A DNA stretch of 64,000 nt from Siphonodentalium dalli (Eukaryota; Mollusca; Scaphopoda; Gadilida; Siphonodentaliidae), in assembly GCA_032622095.1 (NCBI GenBank), contig CP136065.1:35374732-35438731 (forward strand). Direction: 5' to 3'. Below the pieces are notes generated by a model. The model had not been told where the DNA came from and ran no database searches. It worked only from the letters and a program-made list of their open reading frames with translations. Made by a program: the position numbers and the translations under genes. Below, in pieces: positions 29,489-40,888 of this stretch. The number at the start of each line of letters is the position of its first letter. Positions within the stretch are counted from its first letter, which is position 1.

Positions 29489-30515
29489 GACGACAGAGCT
29501 TTTCCAAGATGATGAAATAATTGTTTCCAAATATGGAAGGAATGCCTGGTGTAGTATATGTGTGTGAGAATTGTAGTATTTAATATTATTTATAAACACT
29601 ACAGGATGCGAACGAATAATCGGTAACAAATATCGTCAACTGATAAAAACTCGAAGATAATGTCAGCTATATTGTGATGAGTACAATGAATTATGAATAT
29701 GTCACCTGTATTCCGTATTACACAATTTGTTGTTTTTATGTGTACCCATACCATAGTATGGTACACATAGTGTCGACGTCCGGATTGACCACTCGTCATT
29801 CGTCCGTCCGTCTGTCTGTCTGTCTGTCAGTAGACACTTTATGCATGGTGCGATAACTCAAACATTTTCAAACTGATCAGAACCAAATTTTGTATATGAG
29901 TTTCTCAGACCAAAATACAGATCGAGTTCGAATATGGGTTTGATCCGAGTTTTTTTTATGGAGTTATGGCCCATTTTTTACTTAGAATTCACACATGCTA
30001 CGTTAACTCAAACAAAAGTTATCTGATCGGAACCAAATTTGGTATCTGAGTATCTCAGCCCAAAATACAGATCGAGTTCGGATATGAGTTTGATCAAATT
30101 TTTTAAACAGAGTTATGGCCCTTTTTCCAAAAATAAAATAAAATTAAAAAAAAAAACTAATTATTTCAACTCCTTGCTCAATTTAGCTACAAAAAAATAA
30201 TTATAAATTGTTTTATTATCAATGTTATAGCTAATCGCTATCGCCAAGGTATGGGTTAAACATCTGCCGATCGTGATCGGCCTCTCATTCGCTATGCATT
30301 GGAAAATTGTCAACACATTGCCCTTCAATCTCACAATTTAAATAGAACTAATCATTACGCTGTGTTTTTAGTTATTACTGGCTTATTAAAGAGACTTGAT
30401 TCTGCCTCGCAATGAACTAATAGCGCCCAGTCTTAAACATGAAATCAAATCTCAATGACATTTCCACATAAACCTGATTAGACAATCATTGTCTTTTTAA
30501 ACAGGCTGATACAGC
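29489..30515 (+). repeat. Dispersed repeat J, copy 2 (interrupted by a HINE element)
   Basis: Homologous to 7,843-8,590. At about 29,570 it has the uninterrupted GAATTGTAGTATTT where copy 1 holds PalA copy 3. Between GTTTTT and CGCTATGCAT it holds a D element that copy 1 lacks. Confidence 0.75.
29739..30288 (+). mobile_element. HINE/pearl-like D element with boundaries set by an empty site
   Basis: Left end has the palindrome GTGTACCATACTATGGTATG-like hairpin (29,740-29,768), then CCGTCCGTCTGTCTGTCTGT, two core units about 150 bp apart (CGATAACTCAAAC and CGTTAACTCAAAC), and a 3' terminal hairpin GCCGATCGTGATCGGC just before the boundary. Copy 1 of repeat J gives the unoccupied site. Confidence 0.72.
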
Positions 30516-30625
30516 ACATGAATTAACATATTACTCGTGCTTCGTACATAGATACAGCACATAAATTATCATATTACTCGTACTCAGTACATAGATACAG
30601 CGAATGAATTAACATTTACTTGTTT
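30509..30625. repeat. Three-copy tandem repeat of about 47 bp
   Basis: GATACAGCACATGAATTAAC and TATTACTCGT recur three times with changes. Confidence 0.7.
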
Positions 30626-30855
30626 ACATAGTACTGGAGACAAACTGATTACACTACATGCTATGGTGCATCTGTTGCTTTTTCCAAATTGTCTAATTTC
30701 TCGTCATCTCTGGGATCTGATGTAAAATTACAATAACACTGTCTAGCAACCGCATAATTATTCTTCTCACATTTGGTTTTTATAGCATTTCTTTTTTCTG
30801 TGCATTGTTGATTTGTTCACCATCTGGAAGTGAATGTTTTCTTTTAACTGTGCCA

Positions 30856-31254
30856 ACTGCATAGAGTGATAAGTAAATTAACGGGTTACTGTGAGGGTAT
30901 GTACTTAATCACCTATCTTCTTGTTGTAATATGCACACCAACAATGGAAAAATAATACTATTAGTTTTTTCAGTATTTGACATTGTGGGTGTTAACCTTT
31001 CCATGACTGGAGCTACCTGAAATTTTACGAAAGCCCTGTGCCAATTCATTCTCTTATATATGTCAGTCTCTCATAGGGAGCCTCTCAGATATAAGAGAAT
31101 ACATTGACCTAACAACATTTACCTTGACCTTGTAAGCCAGTGCATTCGATTATATATGCGAGGCTCCCTATGGGAGATTCGCATAAATAAGAGAATGCAC
31201 TGGCACAGGATCTTTAATACTGCACCAGCTCAGCTCCCGTCATGAAAGGGTTAA
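30856..31254 (-). repeat. Segmental duplication copy 1, including a TTAA-B2 element (30,992-31,254)
   Basis: The first 140 bases (GTGATAAGTAAATTAACGGG, ATGCACACCAACAATGG) are repeated at 31,462-31,611. The B2 element has two hairpins and ends CAGCTCCCGTCATGAAAGGG-TTAA. Confidence 0.75.
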
Positions 31255-31460
31255 ACTTTCATGACGGGAGCCATGCTGGTGCAGCATTAAAGATCCTGTG
31301 CCAGTGCATTCTCTTATTTTTGCGAGGCTCCCTATGGTATAATATTGTTTGGCTAATGTATTCTCTTGTATATGTGAGGCTCCTTATGGGAGACTCACAT
31401 ATATAAGAGAATGCACTGACACAGGATCTTTAATACTGCACAAGCGCAGCTCCCATCATA
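31255..31460. mobile_element. TTAA-B2 element, head to tail with the previous one
   Basis: Left GACGGGAGCCATGCTGGTGC, the first hairpin truncated after its left arm, a second complete hairpin, and right end CAGCTCCCATCATAC. It shares the TTAA at 31,251-31,254 with its neighbour. Confidence 0.72.
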
Positions 31461-31461
31461 C

Positions 31462-31805
31462 ATAAAGTGATGAGTAAATTAACAGGTTACTCTGACAGAC
31501 TCTGACGGTATTTACTTATTCACCTATCTTCTCATTGTAATATGCACACCAACAATAGAAACAAAACACTATTTACTTTTTTGAGTATTTTTCCATTGTG
31601 GGTGTTATTCCTTTCATGATTGGAGCTGCGCTGGTGCAGCATTAAATATCCTGTGCTGAACATTCTCTTAAATATGTGAGTCTCCCATAGGGAGCCTTGC
31701 ATATACAAGAAAATGCACTGGATTACAAGGGCAAGGTAAATATTAGGCCAATGCATTGGCACAGGTTTTTTCGCAAAATTTCAGGAAGCTCCAGTCATGA
31801 AAGGG
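31462..31805 (+). repeat. Segmental duplication copy 2, including a TTAA-B2 element (31,608-31,805)
   Basis: Repeats the unique flank of 30,856-30,995, then a B2 element with one hairpin and CAGGAAGCTCCAGTCATGAA at the right end. A B1 element follows directly on the same TTAA. Confidence 0.72.
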
Positions 31806-32193
31806 TTAACCCTTTACCCAACAGAAGGGCCCTGTGCCAATGCATTCTCTTATATATGCGAGTCGACCATAGGTCGCCTCGCATATATAAGAGAATGCAT
31901 TGGCTTAACACATTAAAAATTATAAAATTGTTAAAGAATGTAAGAAAAAATGGTAAAAAGTTTTTTTTTAGGCCAATGCATTCTCTTATATATGCGAGGC
32001 GACCTATGGTCGACTCGCATATATAAGAGAATGCATTGGCACAGGGCATAACTGTAACTATCACAATGTGGTCAAGGAGCCGGTTCCAATGATATCCATA
32101 TTTGTATGGTTCTATTGAGACAGACCGAAGATATTTTAGGCTGTTGAAGCTTTATTTGGCCGGTTTTGGCTGGTTTGTTGGGTAAAGGGTTAA
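31806..32193 (+). mobile_element. TTAA-B1 element, copy 4
   Basis: TTAACCCTTTACCCAACAGA at the left and TTGGGTAAAGGGTTAA at the right, two nearly perfect hairpins, then GGTTCCAATGATATCCATA. It is inserted at the TTAA of a B2 end; a B2 remnant (CAGGAAGCTCCAGTCATGAA) continues at 32,205-32,236. Confidence 0.9.
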
Positions 32194-32452
32194 TGTAACG
32201 TTTATTTCAGGAAGCTCCAGTCATGAAAGGGTTAAATTAAATTGTATAGTATTTCTAGTCAGATCAGATGCATGTGATATCCATTCTATTGTTTGTTAAT
32301 TCGATTCATGAGGGTGATACGTGCCATATTTATAATGTAATAATATAACAACTCAGTACATCTGTACTTAAAACATGGGGGGTATTGTTTGCAGTCAGAC
32401 AGTTAGACGCTAATGCACAATGAGTTCTACACATACAAATTTTATAAACAGT

Positions 32453-32526
32453 GACCCCCCCCCCCCAAAAATCTTATGTAGTGTTTACCTGTTTCTTTGA
32501 AGGGACCCCCCCCCCCCCCCCCCCCA
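32453..32526. repeat. Two poly-C tracts
   Basis: Runs of about 12 and 19 C's, a few dozen bases apart. Others of 9-11 C's lie at 42,957-42,967 and 43,098-43,108. Confidence 0.85.
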
Positions 32527-32695
32527 CACCATAAATTCTACTCATATGAACTTGCTGAACTCTGACCCGTAATCAAATTCAGTGGTTACCAGTTTCCTTG
32601 TTACCAAAACTCTTGAGAGAGGTGTCTCACTCACTCATTACCCCGTCTACCCCCCAAACCCCATCCCCCTCCCCATTCTGGTCTCATCAAATATT

Positions 32696-33059
32696 TTAAA
32701 GTGATGTGAAACACTCCGGTTGGTAATCAAATAGAAATGGAGAATAATCTTGCTCAAAATAGTATTGATCCTAATTTATAGTGCACACACCGTCATTATT
32801 ATATATCAATTGAATGGAATGACTCTCGATGGCGAAACAATTTGCGTTAGTTTATCACCGATTGTCGCGTCCCGAATCGAGATGTAAATATTTACAATTA
32901 AGCGTAGTTCAGACGATGATATCTATGGAGCGGTATGGTCAATTTCTTTGAGGTTTTCGGTGATGCTAGTAGAATGCTACATTCCCACAGTTGGCATAGC
33001 ACATGAGTACTAACTTATCAGTTTCTCGCACCCGAATTAGTCCATAATATGTCTTTTAA
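32696..33059 (+). repeat. Repeat H, copy 1
   Basis: About 365 bp from TTAAAGTGATGTGAAACACT to TCCATAATATGTCTTTTAA. It shares GTCCCGAATCGAGATGTAAA and GTAGAATGCTACATTCC with two other copies. The ends TTAAAG and CTTTTAA hint at a TTAA-targeting DNA element. No open frame is conserved. Confidence 0.7.
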
Positions 33060-33132
33060 CGGTTGAAAAATTTCATAACAAATGTAGCTGGTAATTTCTC
33101 ACAGGAAATAGAGTGCGACTGTTCTGATGGTT

Positions 33133-33580
33133 AAACCCTGTCTATACTGAATGGAATCTCCCACCCAGTCATAAAAGTTGACAATGGAATGGTCCACTAT
33201 ACATCTGGATGGGTGTTCAGGAAATCATATTCATTGATGGGGAAATGTTCAGATAATGAGTTCAACAAATGATCTGGTAATTTTTGAACTTATTATATTA
33301 ACATTTCCTTAGGTAACTACAGTAATGCCCTAAATAATCGACTCCTTAAATACTCATTGATGAGTACAGCAATGCCCTAAATAATCGACTTCTTGAAATA
33401 TGGCTTGTTGCCATTCATCGGAAAGCTCTCACTGAGAGCTTTCCGATGAATGGCAACAAGCCATATTTCCGACTAAATCCTGAAAAATTACCCATAATTC
33501 TGCTGTGGTTAAGGAGTTGATTATTTAGGGCATTGCTGTACTCATCAATGAGAATTTAGTATAGAAATGAGTAGTGTAAA
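33133..33580 (+). mobile_element. TTAA-G element interrupted by PalA
   Basis: Left end AAACCCTGTCTATACTGAAT, internal GTTCAACAAATGATC, right end GAATTTAGTATAGAAATGAG. The PalA sequences at 33,320-33,350 and 33,367-33,538 lie inside it. Confidence 0.6.
33320..33538. mobile_element. PalA copy 10, with a duplicated left end
   Basis: A 31 bp left terminus (33,320-33,350) stands alone. A second PalA starts at 33,367, with its left arm shortened before CTTGAAATATGG, and has a complete right arm. The second one is flanked by GATGAGTA and TACTCATC, which are themselves inverted. Confidence 0.8.
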
Positions 33581-33776
33581 AAGATATGTTTTTGAAACAA
33601 ATGGTAAAATATTATTCTAACTTCAATTGAATTTTAGACTGAAATTACCCTCACTTCACCATGAGGGGCTGGGTGTTGAAATTTTCCACATGTTGGACAG
33701 CTTACGGTACCAATTGAAACTATAAGGGGGGGGTGTAAATTAAGTTCTCCAGAGTAATTATTTTGGTCTGATTCAT

Positions 33777-33935
33777 TGCATTAAAGTCATTGAGGCATTA
33801 TGCAACCCTGACATAAATAAGAGCCGTCAGGTGAGTGCATTAAAGTCATTGAGGCATTATGCAGCTCTGACATAAATAAGAGCCGTCAGGTGAGTGCATT
33901 AAAGTCACCGAGGCATTATGCAACCCTGACATGGG
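33777..33935. repeat. 59 bp tandem repeat, about 2.7 copies
   Basis: GCATTAAAGTCATTGAGGCA, then ACCCTGACATAAATAAGAGC, recurs at 59 bp spacing with very few changes. Confidence 0.88.
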
Positions 33936-34139
33936 TAAGTATATGTAGTTTGAATGATCTTTCCAATGTCTAATATTAAATTTTATGACTATCCACCAAC
34001 ATTCAAATTGGGGATATCCCTTTAATCCCAAAAAGGTTTAGAAACAATTTCATTATCACATATGATTCATAGTTGATATATTGCCTATTTGTCAGCAGTA
34101 TTTCTGTACAATGGAAAGGAAGTGATTTTACTTTACCTA

Positions 34140-34352
34140 CAGTAATGCTCTAATTAATCGACTTCTTGACCACAGCAGAATTATGGGTAACTTTTCAGGA
34201 TTTAGTCGGAAATATGGCTTGTTGCCATTCATCAGAAAGCTCTCGCCGAGAGTTTTCCGATGAATGGCAACAAGCCATATTTCCAACTAAATCCTGAAAA
34301 GTTACCTATAATTCTGCTGTGGTTGAGAAGTCGATTAATTAGAGCATTACTG
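34140..34352. mobile_element. PalA copy 11
   Basis: A full TA-flanked palindrome; both arms carry the GCTCTAATTAATCGACTTC variant. Confidence 0.88.
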
Positions 34353-34418
34353 TATTTCATCGTGATATGCTGTAAAAAATTATTAACAATTATGAAAATT
34401 ATTTTGTGAATAATAATT

Positions 34419-34581
34419 ATTACCCTTTCAGTGCCAAGTCCGATTTTTGTATCAACCCATATTTCCTTGCTCTAAGAGCTCTTTCCATCAATGTATCACA
34501 TTATTATAATCAATAAATTTGAAAAATTATCAAGGAAATATGGGTTGATACAAAAATCGGACTTGGCACTGAAAGGGTTAA
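34419..34581. mobile_element. TTAA-B4 palindromic MITE, shortened
   Basis: Ends CCCTTTCAGTGCCAAGTCCG and its complement. The left arm is cut after ATTTCCTTG and jumps to the AGAGCTCTTTCC tip, so the right arm is longer. Confidence 0.78.
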
Positions 34582-34691
34582 TGCATTGAATACCTACATT
34601 TTGCAACCCATTACTTACATTAAATCAACAGAAATGCCTTATGTCACCATTATTTCATATTAGGCCAAAGAAATTAAATGTGTGGTTGGGG

Positions 34692-34944
34692 TTAACCCTT
34701 TTATTATGGGAGTTGCGTTGGTGCAGCATTAAAGATCCTGTGCCAGTGCATTCTCTTATATATGCCCTATGGTATAGATTATATACATATTATATATAAG
34801 GGAATGCACTGACTTACAAAGTCAACGTAAATATTGTTTGGCCAATGTATTCTCTTATATATGTGAGGCTCCTTATTGGAGACTCGCATATATAAGATAA
34901 TGCATTGGCACAGGGTTTTCACAAAATTCAGTCATGGAAGGCTT
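34692..34944 (+). mobile_element. TTAA-B2 element
   Basis: GTTGCGTTGGTGCAGCATTA at the left, a degenerate first hairpin with a TATA-rich tip, a better second hairpin, and an eroded right end (TCAGTCATGGAAGG). Confidence 0.7.
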
Positions 34945-35141
34945 TTTTATTTTTTTTTACATATTCTAAAGGCTCTTATGTGTTATATTTTATCTGCATG
35001 ATTGAGCTATAAACATAATACACACAATGATTTGACTGTGAAATCAACTCATTCCGAGACACTGATATTTTGCTCTATATGAAACATTTTACCAAGCATT
35101 TGAATAGGTTTTCTTGAAAAAATCTTTCGGTTAGGGGGGGT

Positions 35142-35393
35142 TTAACCTTTCCATGACTGGAGCTTCCAGAAATATTTAGAAAACCCTGTGGCAATGCATT
35201 CTCTTATATATGCGAGTCTCCCATAGGGAGCCTCAAATATATAAGAGAATACATTGGCCTAACAATATTTACCTTGACCTGAGCCAGTGCATTCTTTTAC
35301 ATATACATATATATCTCTTACATATATAAGAGAATGCACTGGCACAGGATCTTTAATGCTGCACCAGTGCAGCTTCCATCATGAAAGGGTTAA
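35142..35393 (-). mobile_element. TTAA-B2 element
   Basis: TTAACCTTTCCATGACTGGAG at the left and CAGCTTCCATCATGAAAGGG-TTAA at the right, with two hairpins; the second has a TATATACATATAT-like tip. Confidence 0.75.
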
Positions 35394-35529
35394 ACTAGAG
35401 TCATGGAAACTCCAACCATAACTATTGTTTTTCTTTGGCCTTCATGAACACTTATAAACTAGATACATTATGTAATTCTAGTATCCTTGCTGTCTTATTT
35501 ATCATGGGGGTTGGGTGTGTTTGTAAAAT

Positions 35530-35745
35530 CAAAATATATACATGGCATGGGCAACCTACCTCAGTTTTCTTCTATTTTTTTTTTTTTCAAGATTTCAAGA
35601 ATTAATTTTAAAGTCAATTTAACCTCAAAGTCAATTTTAAATAAAAAAATATATACATACAAACCAATGGCATGGGCATTAACGTTCCTCAGTTTTCTTC
35701 TATTTTTTTTTTTATCAAGATTTAAAAAAAAATACATTTTAACCT
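35530..35745. repeat. Diverged tandem duplication of about 120 bp
   Basis: ATATATACAT, GGCATGGGCA, CCTCAGTTTTCTTCTATTTT and TCAAGATTT occur in the same order twice. Confidence 0.65.
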
Positions 35746-36067
35746 CCTCATATAGAAACATAATCTGATGTTATCCAGTACATACACATTACCTAGAAAT
35801 GTATTCATCTGGAAATAAACTTTTGCTTCCGGTTGCTGTGGATGACATATAGGCTGTGATAATAGCCATTTTAACATTAGACTAGAAGACTTTGTTATTC
35901 TTCGTAATATTTATAGACCTCCACTGAACAACAGTATTTTCCAGATCCCACCTTTAAGGTTCTATTTGAAACTATAATGAGAGGTCAATGTGGGCTGCAA
36001 ATATCTTTAAGGACTATGTATACCCAATTTTTTTGAAATACTGAAGTATAAATGTATAGAAAACAAT
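35746..36067. other. No recognisable feature
   Basis: AT-rich intergenic sequence. Confidence 0.55.
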
Positions 36068-36267
36068 TTAACCCTTTGAGTGCCAGGGGCCGATCTCATC
36101 GGCCCTAAACCTACAAAATAAGTCTGTTAAAGAATATAAGAATAAATTATTAAAATTGTAAAAAAAAAAACAAATTGTTAGGCCAATGCATTCTCTTATA
36201 TAAGAGAATACATTGGCACAGGGTATATGGGTTGATACAAAAATCGACCTGGCACTCAAAGGGTTAA
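36068..36267. mobile_element. TTAA-B3 element with a shortened hairpin
   Basis: TTAACCCTTTGAGTGCCAGG, GGCCGATCTCATCGGCC, an AT-rich linker, a collapsed B hairpin (GCATTCTCTTATATAAGAGAAT), and right end GGCACTCAAAGGGTTAA. Confidence 0.78.
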
Positions 36268-36655
36268 TAACCATCACAGATATCCACAGATATCCACAGA
36301 TAGCCTTTTGACTAATGAAATCGATTTTGATGATTATCCTGAAAAAAAGCTTAAACTTTTTGAACAAATTAGCAATCTCAAATCACAAGTTGTATTTCTC
36401 TTAGGTACACATGTGCTCAGCCTCGTGTGACAAATATCTATATTGACATTTTTTTTTTCCTACAGAGAATTTTTTGCCAATATTACCTGATATTACCAGT
36501 AAATCTTCAATTATTAGGAGCTGAGTATGGTCAAATAAAATAATTTGCTGTTCATTTCTTCCAAGAAGTGACTGATGCAGTAAATATTATATGTGTTACC
36601 AGTTCTGCGGGCATGCTACTACATCCTGTTATATTAATTAGAGTATACATAGTCC

Positions 36656-36853
36656 TTAACCCTTTCAGTGCCAAGTCCGATTTTTGTATCAACCCATATT
36701 TCCTTGATCATTTTTCAAATTTATTGATTATAATAATGTGATACATAGAGCTCTTTCCATCAATGTATCACATTATTGTAATCAATAAATTTGAAAAATG
36801 ATCAAGGAAATATGGGTTGATACAAAAATCAGACTTGGCACTGAAAGGGTTAA
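36656..36853. mobile_element. TTAA-B4 palindromic MITE
   Basis: TTAA-bounded, CCCTTTCAGTGCCAAGTCCG and complement, arms containing TTGATCATTTTTCAAATTTA, tip ATAGAGCTCTTTCC. Confidence 0.85.
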
Positions 36854-37053
36854 TTATCAAGGGGACCCCAATATTTACTATGAAATTTGGCATCTTGTTT
36901 GGAAACACATGGCAATTGTTTTCTCAGAATTTTGTGCTTTGTGTTGTGAATGATTTATTTTAGCCGAAATCTCAATGCGCTCGCAGTGGATAAATGTGCA
37001 ATGATTCTAAAAATCTATGAAAACATCACCACTTAGAAGAACATGGAGATATG

Positions 37054-37265
37054 CAGTAATGCTCTAAGTAATCGACTTCTTAACCATATCAGAATTATGG
37101 GTAACTTTTCAGGATTTAGTCGGAAATATGGCTTGTTGCCATTCATCGGAAAGCTCTCCTCGAGAGCTTTCCGATGACTGGCAACAAGCCATTCTTTCCG
37201 ACTAAATCCTGAATAGTTACCCATAATTCTGATATGGTTAAGGAGTCGATTATTTAGGGCATTAC
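37054..37265. mobile_element. PalA copy 12
   Basis: Both arms share the private change ATATCAGAATTATGG/CCATAATTCTGATAT, where other copies have ACAGCAG. The outer arm ends differ (AAGTAA versus AAATAA). The right end is extended as CATTACATGTA. Confidence 0.85.
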
Positions 37266-37431
37266 ATGTAGTTGTTGATGTTGTTTTGCAGACTCTTTAT
37301 ATGTTATTTCACATGAACCCACTTCAAACACCTTTGATCCCTTTAAACAGTGAACTCGGGTGAACTGCTGAACAATGTGATGAATACTGTAAACTGTGAA
37401 TACTTAGCAAAATGTTAGGGTATCCTAATCC

Positions 37432-37890
37432 TTATCCCTTCCATGATGGGTGCAGTGGTGGTGCAGCATTAAAGATCCTGTGCCAGTGCATTCTCTTATA
37501 TATCGAGTCTCCCATAGGCTTACAAGGTCAGGGTAAATATTGTTAGGCCAATGTATTCTCTTATATATGCGAGTATATATGTGATGCTCACTATGGGAGA
37601 CTCGCATATGTAAGATAATGCACTGGCTTGCAAGGTCAGGGTAAATATTATTAGGCCAATGTATTCTCTTATATATGCAAGTATATATGTGATGCTCACT
37701 ATGGGAGACTCGCATATATAAAATAATGCACTGGCTTGCAAGGTCAGGGTAAATATTATTAGGCCAATGTATTCTCTTATATTCGAGAGTATATATGTGA
37801 TGCTCCCTGGGAGATTCGCATATATAAGAGAATGCATTGGCACAGGGTTTTCGCAGAATATTAAGTAAGCTCCAGTCATGGAAGGGTTAA
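37432..37890 (+). mobile_element. Expanded TTAA-B2 element with tandem hairpin units
   Basis: Left GGTGCAGCATTAAAGATCCT, then three tandem units of about 110-115 bp (GTCAGGGTAAATATTRTTAGG, hairpin with an inserted GTATATATGTGATGCTCACT tip), and right end AGCTCCAGTCATGGAAGGG-TTAA. Three of the four tips share the same insert, so it spread by unit duplication. Confidence 0.8.
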
Positions 37891-38164
37891 GTTTTCCCAC
37901 CGAGAAGTAGAATAAAGTGTATGTCTCCTTATTATTGCATACTGCCCAGTATTACTAGTAAGATATCTATGGTTATATTGAGAGCATTTTGCTTTATTTT
38001 TTATGGGCTAAACAGTCATCTGTGTGGCAATCATTTTAATTGATATTGATTATAACATGATGATTTTATAAGCATTTTGTAATAAAGATATTCATTGTCA
38101 GAGTATAATAAACAAGATTTTTATGGAATATTATGTCTTGTTTTATTTAATCCAAGCTGTCAAA

Positions 38165-38275
38165 ATTGTACTGGCAAGGGACGGTTGGCGGGCAGACTGC
38201 AACAAACCTATATACCATAGCTGTTTATTGATGGATTCTGATAAATTTTGGTAGGTGACTTAATAATTGTCATGT
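38165..38275 (+). repeat. HINE-like D fragment
   Basis: GGCAAGGGACGGTTGGCGGG matches the left end region of the element at 21,750 (GCGAGGGACGGTTGGCGGG). Truncated on the right. Confidence 0.5.
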
Positions 38276-38306
38276 GTGACAGCTGCACACTGAAAATCAG
38301 ACTCCA

Positions 38307-38480
38307 GTCATAAATTCATTTTCATTATTATTACCATTTTTTGCATCGTTCATAGAGCACACAAGTGCATTTCGCACTTAAGGATATGGCTCAAATTAAT
38401 TCATTTGTTGCATATATTATGTTGAGTATAAAAGGAGACGGTCCCATAAATGGCCCGATTTAGTGTACAGTACCCCTTTA
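38307..38480. mobile_element. Element E, right half
   Basis: TCATAAATTCATTTTCATTA, GTTCATAGAGCACA, GAGTATAAAAGGAGA and the end TACAGTACCCCTTTA match the right half of the foldback at 48,254-48,555. Confidence 0.7.
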
Positions 38481-38691
38481 AGGGAAGAGATACATCATCT
38501 TTAAGTATTCAGTGTTAACCCTTTAATGACATGATACTCTGATAAATTGATTCCCATTCATTTATTTTGTGTCGTGTTCAGCAAGGATGTTTAAAAAATT
38601 ATATTATCTGACCAGCCCTACCAATGATTGAACTGAAATGCATAGGTTGTTATTCTGCCTATCTTATATTATTCTGTCGTCTGCATATGTA

Positions 38692-38811
38692 CAGTAATGC
38701 CCTGAACAGAGCTTTCCAATGAATGGCAACAAGCCATATTTCCGACTAAATCCTGAAAAATTACCCATAATTCTGCTGTGGTTAAGGAGTCGATTATTTA
38801 GGGCATTACTG
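38692..38811. mobile_element. PalA copy 13, left arm deleted to the tip
   Basis: TA, then the first 14 bases of the left end (CAGTAATGCCCTGA), then directly the tip-proximal ACAGAGCTTTCC and a complete right arm. Confidence 0.85.
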
Positions 38812-38813
38812 TA

Positions 38814-38905
38814 TACTGAACACCACTCCAAATTAATAATTAATTTACTATTCCAATGAATAATTTATAATTGAATGGGAGAATCCATTTGGTGAAGAAA
38901 GTATT
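38814..38905 (-). repeat. TTAA-G remnant next to PalA copy 13
   Basis: ATTCCAATGAATAATTTATA and GGGAGAATCCATTTGGTGAA correspond to one G end. Confidence 0.5.
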
Positions 38906-38929
38906 ATTGTCTTTTTCAAGGGACAACCC

Positions 38930-39664
38930 TAGCACACCATTCAACCCTAGTCCATGATTCAACCCTAGCCCACCATTCAACCATAGCCCATTATTCAAAC
39001 CTTACCCATCATTCAACCCTAGCTCCATCATTCAACCCCAGCCAATCATTCAACCCTAGCCCATCATTCGACCCTAGCCCATTATTCAACTGTAGCCAAT
39101 CATTCAACCCTAGCCCATCATTCAACCCTAGCCTAGTATTCAACTGTAGCCCATCATTCAACCCTAGCCCATCATTCAACCCTAGCCCATCATTCAACCC
39201 TAGCCCATCATTCAACCCTAGCCCATCATTCAACCCTAGCCCATCATTTGACCCTAGCCCATTATTCAACTGTAGCCCATCATTCAACCCTAGCCCATTT
39301 TTCAACCATAGACAATCATTCAACCCTAGCCCATCATTAACCCTAGCCCAACATTCAACTCTAGACCATCATTCAACCCTAGCCCATCATTAAACCCTAG
39401 CCCAACATTCAACTCTAGACCATCATTCAACCCTAGCCCATCATTCAACCCTAGCCCATCATTCGACCCTAGCCCAACATTCGACCCTAGCCTAGTATTC
39501 AACTGTAGCCCATCATTCAACCCCAGCCAATCATTCAACCCTAGCCCATCATTCAACCCTAGCCCATTATTCAACCGTAGCCCATCATTCAACCCTAGCC
39601 CATCATTAAGCCCTAGCCCAACATTCAACTCTAGACCATCATTCTACCCTAGCCCATCATTTAC
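38930..39664. repeat. 18 bp satellite array (about 40 units)
   Basis: The unit CCATCATTCAACCCTAGC repeats with point variants (TTATTCAACTGTAGC, AACATTCAACTCTAGA). Because 18 is a multiple of 3, the minus strand shows open frames of repeated GLGLND; these are not genes. Confidence 0.95.
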
Positions 39665-40888
39665 TCAAATACTAATGCATTTCTATGCACCTGCTTTTTG
39701 CTATTTAATTATTTAAGTTGATTTAGCCATTTACTTCATATGTGACAAATATTTGATATATGCTTCTGACTATACCTTATATAAGTCATATAATAGTAAT
39801 AATTATTGGTGCACACAATACTCTATTAACACGCTACTAATACTTATCCTTTCCAACCTTTTATTAAAATCTTTAGTAAAATCTATACTCATTCTTCACT
39901 GTCACTTGTGTCTTGTTTCTCATTCTCATCTAATCAACTATATATGGCTAAATATAATGATTATTATTATGAGCTAATAAACAAATTCATTCATTCAAAT
40001 CAATTCTCAAAATGCACCTGGGTTCGTAGAGTGTCATCTATATTTAACCATTTCCTGTTTGGTTAAACCCTGATGTCCAGTGTCTTCCGCATGCAAATAA
40101 CTTGTGGTCAAATAACTTCACGACTGACCATCATTATTCTCTCATTCATTGATAGGACATGTAGCATTGACCAGCGGCAATGACCAAAATAAACCCTAAC
40201 ACTTCGAGAAATTGAACGAACTAGAATCATATTGACCTAAGGCTTTTTTCGTTCTCCTAGATCTGATAAACTGGTTAGCGTTTGTTTGCTAACACCGTAA
40301 ACTGTACACAGGACGAGCGACCATGATGCAACAACTCTCTATTTTCAACTCAGTCACCCCGCGGGCGCGGATCATTCAGGAGTACACTGCGAATTTCATG
40401 TAAACAGTAAATATTGAAGCATTTCTTTCCAGATAGGCTGGCCACATATCTCTACCTGGTAACCTTATAAAGCAAACAGGCTACTGGCAGGCTGGACCAA
40501 GATAGGGTCCTTCCCAAATAATATTTAAACCCTCCTATAAACAAGGTCGTGATTTACGAAGATGCTCGCCGAGCTTCGAGAATCCTAAACATTCACAAAT
40601 CTAGTACAGTGGGGAAACATTGATGTGAACCCGGTGACCATAAGACATGCCTGGGAACTCTATCAGATGTGTACATCATCATCATTTCAGCTATTCTGTT
40701 TGAAAGTTCCAGAAAACTTGAGTTGTGCAGTTATATTTCATTCAGCTTTCAAGCACAACTGTCTTGACCAATACATTAAATTGTTGACCTTCTTCTGGGG
40801 AAATGGGGTGGGGGCTCTAAATAAATTCAAATGAAACTTGAGGAATAAACGGTTCAACAAGAATAATCCGCTATTTCAACAATGTTCC
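39665..40888. other. No recognisable feature
   Basis: A short GC-rich patch (CACCCCGCGGGCGCGG, 40,356-40,372) stands out. No exon can be supported. Confidence 0.55.

Noticed and set aside
29739-30288. LINE or LTR retrotransposon origin for the D elements
   Set aside because: No reverse transcriptase or gag-like frame, no LTR pair and no poly-A. Terminal hairpins, microsatellite and tandem core fit Helentron-associated elements better.
39009-39628. Minus-strand frames of about 100 codons made of GLGLND repeats, resembling a low-complexity protein
   Set aside because: They are the translation of the 18 bp satellite. Stops and frame changes follow unit variants, and there are no start, splice or flanking coding signals.
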